Shown here: positions 58,789 through 64,000 of the stretch, in pieces
Layout: every line of letters starts with the position of its first letter
How positions within the stretch are numbered: position 1 is the first letter of the stretch
Origin: Drosophila miranda
Lineage: Eukaryota > Arthropoda > Insecta > Diptera > Drosophilidae
Direction of reading: 5' to 3'
DNA length: 64,000 nt
NCBI RefSeq assembly: GCF_003369915.1
Contig: NC_046676.1
Coordinates: 12,816,001-12,880,000 of the forward strand
Position numbers and translations under genes: made by a program
Notes under the pieces: generated by a model
The model's database searches: none
What the model was told of the DNA's origin: nothing
Seen by the model: only the letters and a program-made list of their open reading frames with translations

Positions 58789-59713
58789 GAGTAACCAGAG
58801 GAGTGACGGTGTGCCCACCAGTCAGTGGAATATTAAACTGGGGATGATGGTCGATAAGGTCGAACTGCAGAATCTTGTAGGTGGACACCAGCCACTGGCC
58901 CATGCAGCGACTGTTCTCCCGCACGTTGCCCATTCGCGTAGGTTTGACGGAGTAGTCCCGCCGGAAGCGCACAAAGATCTCGGCAAAGATGAGCGGATGG
59001 GCCGCGACCAGCGACGAGTTGTTGGCATTCTGCCGCATCAGACTGTTCACCTCCTCGAGATCCTTGGACGAGCTGAAGTCGTTGCTGCGACGCAGCGCCA
59101 CGTAGACCACGTCGATGAAGGCGAACTTGTGGCCGTAGTGCTGCAGCAGCTGCACCTTCAGCGGAATGACGCGATGGATGTGACGGCGCTCGAAGCGCAT
59201 CATTTGCAGCCGCCAGTCGTGGGTGCCGTCTATCAGGTCGTGGCTGATCTGCTTGTACCCCATGGGCGTGGAGCACCTCTCGACATTGCGCGCCCGCTTG
59301 CGCCGGATGAAGTCGGTGATGATGAGCGCCCCATGGCTGGAGTTCTCCACGAACTTGGCCTCCGAGAAGGCCCAGTCGCGCAGAATTTTCAGCTTCAGCA
59401 GGCTCAGCTTGCTGACCAACAGACTCCACGGGCCGTAGAAGTAGATCAGGGCCGGCAGAGACACCTCCCCCGGCGTCTCCACGCCGCGCACAACGTCCAC
59501 CTGTATGCTGAGGTGATTCGTCTCGTTGCTCCTCTGCAGATCGGGCACCGGATTCACGTACGTCTGGCGCGCCTTGGCCGGGGCTTGCGTCCCCAGCACA
59601 CGGATCGCTCTCCTCACCTGGCCAGGGGGCGCTGGCGGACTGCCCTGGTATACCCGAGGACATATCCGGCGCATCAGCGGAAGGTCGAGTCTCAGATTCA
59701 TCGGGAGCCTCAT
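58784..59713 (-). CDS. Single-exon protein, possibly mitochondrial Tim44/MAIP1-like (309 aa)
   Basis: The ATG at 59713 is the first in frame after a TGA at 59735-59737. The frame is open for 309 codons with no intron. The N terminus (MRLPMNLRLDLPLMRRICPR) is rich in Arg and Leu and free of acids after the first part, like a mitochondrial presequence. From about residue 85 a hydrophobic-basic segment (IYFYGPWSLLVSKLSLLKLK), then ILRDWAFSEAKFVEN and, further on, IPLKVQLLQHYGHKFAFIDV and HPLIFAEIFVRFRRDYS, recall the Tim44-like fold of MAIP1 and mL45. That likeness is from memory of sequence patterns and is weak. MAIP1 helps m-AAA protease assembly at the inner membrane. Lack of introns and a very short 3' UTR could mean a retrogene. 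If the family call is wrong, it is simply an intact unknown gene. Confidence 0.78.
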   Translation of the reverse strand: MRLPMNLRLDLPLMRRICPRVYQGSPPAPPGQVRRAIRVLGTQAPAKARQTYVNPVPDLQRSNETNHLSIQVDVVRGVETPGEVSLPALIYFYGPWSLLVSKLSLLKLKILRDWAFSEAKFVENSSHGALIITDFIRRKRARNVERCSTPMGYKQISHDLIDGTHDWRLQMMRFERRHIHRVIPLKVQLLQHYGHKFAFIDVVYVALRRSNDFSSSKDLEEVNSLMRQNANNSSLVAAHPLIFAEIFVRFRRDYSVKPTRMGNVRENSRCMGQWLVSTYKILQFDLIDHHPQFNIPLTGGHTVTPLVTQ

Positions 59714-59738
59714 GTTTCCATTGTTGAATTTTGATCAA

Positions 59739-62101
59739 ACTTTCTTAGATGTTAGCCGAAACATATCGCTTAAATCAGAGCCCTATTTTCCAAATGACGC
59801 GACAGTCAAAGGCTAGTCGGAGAGCAGGGAAACCTCGGCCGCAATGCAATTAGGTAACCCTTAGGTAACCATTGTTTGTATTTCATAAACCTTGACAGAT
59901 CTAATTTCTCATATTGACAGCAACAATGAGTCCTAATTGCGCCAACATGGAAGGGAATCGACTCCACGTGGGACCTCCTCGGGTGGCATCCCGCAGGAAT
60001 TTAGCAGACATTGATGCAGGGCACATCATGCAATTATCGAGTGCATTAGCAAATGCGAAACGCATCCAACGCCTCGCCCTGCCCTGTCCTGCCCTGCCCT
60101 GCCCTGCCCCGCCCTCTTCCTTTGATTGTTTGTCTTACGAGTGGCGTGTGCGATTGGCGCTCATCTGAAGGATAAACAAACAATAGGGATCCGGAGGAGA
60201 CATGCCACCAGACACGCCCCATTCCACATGCCACATGCCACATTAAGCTCAAATATGCGGCATTCCTGCCCACAGACAGACGTGTCTATAAACTTAATTC
60301 AAATCAATTTAATTGCTCGACGACTGATGCAAATTTCATAGGGATAATTGAGTGGAGTGCCAGCTCATAAAATATTTGTCAACGCAGGAACTGATATTAG
60401 TTGCCTCAAAATGTCACTGATAATAGAATGGAGATGGTTCTCTCTCCAAAACCCCCCTTTTTTAATCCTCAATGAAAGCATTTCCATCTGTATGGATGCC
60501 GGGAAAACTCTTTAACTATTCAGAGGATACAAATCCTAAAACCATCTATGTTTCATGCCGGAGATTTATCAAACGAAATATGAAATGAAACGTAACGCAA
60601 CGAAAGGACAACAATAAAGCAACTGAATGAATAAATGCAGAAGAATGGTCGAGAACAAGTGGAAAAGCACCGAGGGATTTGCTGTGAATCGAGTTGATGC
60701 CGAAATGGAAATGCGAGTCGAGTATTCCAGAGTATTTGGGCACACAAAATCCCCATGTAATCCCACCGGCAGAGCGGTGCGGACACCGGGCCCGGCCCCG
60801 GCCCTGGCCCTGGCCCGACCCAGCCCCGGTCACCCCAGAGAGAGAGCAAAGTATTGCAATAAAATATGTTAAGTAAATACGGGAAAGAGTGTGGGTACGG
60901 GGAAAGGAGGGCAAAACTAAACAATAAGCCAGAAAGTACGCTTGATTAAGTTTAACTTCCGGTCTGTTATAAATTGAGCATTTATGTGGGATTTGTTTGC
61001 GAAAAGCGTTTCTACTTTGTTGGTCTCTGGTCTTCTACCAAAAATCTATCCCAGCCAAACAGCCAACCATCTATCCATCCGTCCATCTGTCCATCAGTCG
61101 TCCATCTATCCAGACTCCTCTCTCTCTCTCGGTTTCATCGTTTGTCCTGTCTGTGCAGCACACACACACACACTCTCGTATGTCTATTTCCGGCGGAAGT
61201 GGTGAATAAAACATGAAACGAAATAAAATGACGGCCGCCCCAAGGCACAGGCAGTGGTAGAGGTTGAGGTAAAAAAAAGGAAAGAAAGAAACTTTTAGTG
61301 GCCTAAAGTGAACATCCGTTGGTGAGCGAACATCCAGGCTCTGGATTTTGTTTTGTTTGCTTTGGCGCAAATGGCTAAATTATTCGTAAACCGGCCAATC
61401 GAAGGGTCAACAAAAATTAAATGGCAAACATTTCGTTGATAAACTCTCAAGCCAGACAGAGCCGTCGCCGAAGCTCTGGGGGGGGGGCAGAACGAAATAT
61501 GCCATAGATGCCAAAGAACTAAGGCATTTAATATCCGTAAATAAAATATTCAATTTCCTCCAAACTGACAAACCTAGGAAATGGTCAAGAGACAGAATAT
61601 TTACCTGCTTGCAGATGTGATACGAGAATAATGTCTCTGTTAAATCGAAGCGAAAGCCGGCCGCCCTACAACAACTTCAGCGAAGTATCTTCAGATATTC
61701 CGGCCATCAGAATATTATAATTCTATTCGAAATGGTAATTATCTTTATTGCCCTGGCCTAAGGCACTCAAGTGGCCAATCTATTGCATTTCAAAAGACCA
61801 TAAGCTGCAGTTCGGAGCCAAATCTCATTTGGTAGAGTGCTGGGTCCAGGACTAGGGACTGTGCTAATCGTCTGCATCATTAACGATCCTGTGGCTAGAT
61901 TGACCGCAAATTATTTTACCAGGATTTCCACTTGGCAAAGGAATAAACCCAAGCCCAAAGGAGCAAATATTTCTGTTGATTTCGTTGTTTGTTGGGTGCT
62001 TTATTCATTGGGGAAGCTAACAGATTATGGAACTAATATGTTGGTTTGGGCTATTGAAGTACTGGATGGCTTGGGCTATGGGAGGTTTTCATTGATGAGT
62101 C
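59739..62101. other. Non-coding stretch
   Basis: No gene is supported. It contains a CCTGC pentanucleotide array (60080-60112), GGCCCT repeats (60788-60815), a CT run (61119-61130), a CA run (61158-61173) and a nine-base G run (61479-61487). Confidence 0.45.
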
Positions 62102-64000
62102 TTAGGGACAACAGGGATTCATGCAGTAGCCGCAGCAGTTCGAGTAGCAGAACCCTCCACAACAGTAATCGCAGGGATAGCAGCGGGGGGTGCAACAGTT
62201 GCAGCCGCATGGCTGGACGCGGTCATACCCCTTTTTGATCATATGTTCGATAATGGCGCCTGAGGGATATTTGTTCTTCGAGTCGGTCCTTGGGGAAACC
62301 TTTTTCTTCTCTGGCTCTGGCTCTAGCTCTGGCTCTAGCTCTGTCTCTAGCTCTGTCTCTAAGTCTGTCTCTAGCTCTGTCTCTAGCTCTGGGGATCTTA
62401 TTCTTATCTCATCGGTTATCTCCTCATGAACATCGATAACCATCTCCTTGCCGTCCGAATCGAGTAATTTTTCTTCCGTCTCCGACCTGTAGACCGTCCT
62501 TACTTGCAGCATGGACACATTATCATAATCATTTTGGTCAGTACTTTCTCCAGGCCTGAGCAATTGTTTGTCATTGACAAACGACCTTGCCGTAGAAGCA
62601 AACGACGGACCGCCAGCCGAGGCCATATTATTCTTGTGGTCCATTTTAGAGACATTCTCGAACATCACATCCGTATTTCTGCTGGCCGCCGAATCAAGTC
62701 GAATTTGGTTATCCGCCTTGACAGTCTTCTGGTACACAACGACATTGGGCTCCGACTTGAAATGATGTCCACTGGCACTGGGTTCAGATGCTGAAATCGA
62801 TCGCGCTGGTCGCATCGCCGATCGCTCGCTGATTTTTCGACTATCTTCCGATCTTACATTGTTGATGTTCGGTGTGAGGCCATCTCGGTAGCTGCTTGGG
62901 GGTTCGTTGGACGATCTTCGATCACTTGGACGATCACTTGGACGATCACTTGGACGACCGATTGACTCGCGGGTTCGACTTCTGGACGATCGACTATCCT
63001 GTGACTCGCGTTTTCGATCCCTTGACGATTGATGATCCTGTGGCTCGTGTCTCTGATGGTTCTCTGATTGGTATCTTTGATCTCTTTGAGTATCCGTTGG
63101 CTGGTGTCTTTGAGAGTCCTCTAATTGGTATCTTTGATCTCTTTGACGATCACTTGACTCGCGGATTCGACTCCTGGACGATCGACGATCCTGTGACTCT
63201 CGTTTTCGATCACTTGATACGCTTCTTCGATCACTTTGTGGGTCGACTCGATTACTTGACGATTGATGATCCTGTGGCTCGTGTCTCCTAGGGTCCTCTG
63301 CTTCTGAGTATCTTCGATCTCTTGGAGTATCCTTTGGCTGGTGTCTTTGAGAGTCCTCTAATTGGTATCTTTGATCTCTTTGATGATCCTTTGACTCGCG
63401 GGTTCGACCACTGGTCGATTCACGATCCTGTGACTCGCGTTTTCTATCACTTGATACGCTTCTTCGATCGCTCTGAAGATCCCTTGATTCGTTTCTTCTA
63501 GCACTTTGGGGATCGCTGGACTCGTGGGTTCGATAACTTGACAACTGACGATCCTCCGACTGGTATCTTTGATCTCTTTGATCACTTTGAGGATTGTATG
63601 TAATATGCTCGCCAGATTCTACCGAATAACTCAAATCGGACAGAGATTGCACGGTCTCTATGGTTTCTGCGTCAACATCGCCCAACATGTTAAGAGACTG
63701 AGTGTTCTTGATCGTCGTCGTTCTGGTCGTTTCCGACAGAGATTGCAGGGTCTCTATGGTTTCTGCGTCAACATCGCCCAACATGTTAAGAGACTGAGTC
63801 TTCTTGATCGTCTTCGTTTCCACCACCGGCTTGGAACCGTCCTCCGGGTACTTGGTCACCGTCATGTGAACGGTATTTATGTACTCCGTTTCGCCTGTGC
63901 GGTGCGTTAGCGCCTTCTCCTCCCCGAATATGTCGGTGACGGCCGTGTACTCAGACCCATCTTCGTCTTCGGGCGTTTGGGACCCCGAGTCCACGGAGCA
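62102..64000 (-). CDS. Repetitive Arg/Ser/Asp-rich protein with Cys-rich C terminus, 5' incomplete
   Basis: The frame is open from the right window edge to a TAA at 62102-62104, over 630 codons, with no ATG near the edge, so the start lies outside. Near the edge, two 36-residue direct repeats share TQSLNMLGDVDAETIET. A long low-complexity centre follows, with repeats such as RDQRYQLEDSQRHQP, SDRRSVSSDRKRESQDR and HEPQDHQSS, and a GRPSDRPSDRPSDRR run. Next comes an ordinary segment (FKSEPNVVVYQKTVKADNQI), then a Glu/Leu/Thr run (ELETELETDLETE). The last 40 residues hold about 14 Cys in pairs (CGCNCCTPRCYPCDYCCGG). Paired-Cys tails with Gly and Pro recall sperm-tail Mst/CGP and outer-dense-fibre proteins, so a structural role in sperm is a guess. 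No enzyme domain or membrane span is seen. Confidence 0.82.
   Translation of the reverse strand, partial: CSVDSGSQTPEDEDGSEYTAVTDIFGEEKALTHRTGETEYINTVHMTVTKYPEDGSKPVVETKTIKKTQSLNMLGDVDAETIETLQSLSETTRTTTIKNTQSLNMLGDVDAETIETVQSLSDLSYSVESGEHITYNPQSDQRDQRYQSEDRQLSSYRTHESSDPQSARRNESRDLQSDRRSVSSDRKRESQDRESTSGRTRESKDHQRDQRYQLEDSQRHQPKDTPRDRRYSEAEDPRRHEPQDHQSSSNRVDPQSDRRSVSSDRKRESQDRRSSRSRIRESSDRQRDQRYQLEDSQRHQPTDTQRDQRYQSENHQRHEPQDHQSSRDRKRESQDSRSSRSRTRESIGRPSDRPSDRPSDRRSSNEPPSSYRDGLTPNINNVRSEDSRKISERSAMRPARSISASEPSASGHHFKSEPNVVVYQKTVKADNQIRLDSAASRNTDVMFENVSKMDHKNNMASAGGPSFASTARSFVNDKQLLRPGESTDQNDYDNVSMLQVRTVYRSETEEKLLDSDGKEMVIDVHEEITDEIRIRSPELETELETDLETELETELEPELEPEPEKKKVSPRTDSKNKYPSGAIIEHMIKKGYDRVQPCGCNCCTPRCYPCDYCCGGFCYSNCCGYCMNPCCP

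Noticed and set aside
58709-59738. 341-codon plus and 301-codon minus frames over the single-exon gene
   Set aside because: Shadow frames with His/Arg/Val- or Ala/Gly/Arg-biased composition; the 309-codon minus frame is the protein-like one.
1-64000. CRISPR arrays, bacterial operons, riboswitches or phage genes
   Set aside because: Introns, retrotransposons and insect receptor genes show eukaryotic nuclear DNA. The tandem repeats lack the regular unique spacers of CRISPR arrays.

Overview
The window looks like Drosophila nuclear DNA, most likely from the obscura group or a relative. Coding islands with 55-65 nt introns sit in long non-coding stretches rich in microsatellites and homopolymers. 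It carries a LOA-clade non-LTR retrotransposon, a short element with P-element ends, two copies of a DINE-1/INE-1-like repeat, DREF-type TATCGATA sites and insect odorant receptor genes. The species call is inference; no locus was matched by search.

Layout. 1-3870: 5' part of a defective LOA-like retrotransposon on the minus strand, running off the left edge. 4857-6563: a five-exon minus-strand gene of unrecognised function, with a duplicated DRE-bearing promoter region behind it. 7000-16787: non-coding DNA with many simple repeats; at 13692-14162 lies a 471-bp MITE with perfect 32-bp inverted ends very like P-element termini and an 8-bp target duplication. 16788-17895: a Met/Gln-rich minus-strand gene. 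17900-39500: non-coding apart from one doubtful small gene near 35.2-35.6 kb; it contains satellite-like tandem arrays, long G/C homopolymers and an inverted DINE-like copy.

39827-47093: three tandem plus-strand odorant receptor genes, each with five exons of nearly fixed size (420, 420 and 416 residues). All open reading frames join cleanly at GT-AG sites. They share upstream and downstream motifs and show patchy identity that suggests gene conversion. The spacers carry insertions, including a second DINE-like copy.

49976-50999: a two-exon proteasome beta5 paralogue with the catalytic residues intact and a Cys-rich C-terminal tail. 58784-59713: a single-exon gene with a mitochondrial-type N terminus and a possible Tim44/MAIP1-like domain. 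62102-64000: 5'-incomplete gene for a highly repetitive charged protein with a Cys-rich end. The beta5 paralogue, the single-exon gene and the Cys-rich repeat protein have features common among testis-biased fly genes, but expression cannot be seen in the sequence.

The genes do not form an operon or an obvious pathway. The functional unit that is clearest is the odorant receptor cluster, with its shared promoter-like and polyadenylation motifs. The most unusual element is the P-element-derived MITE.
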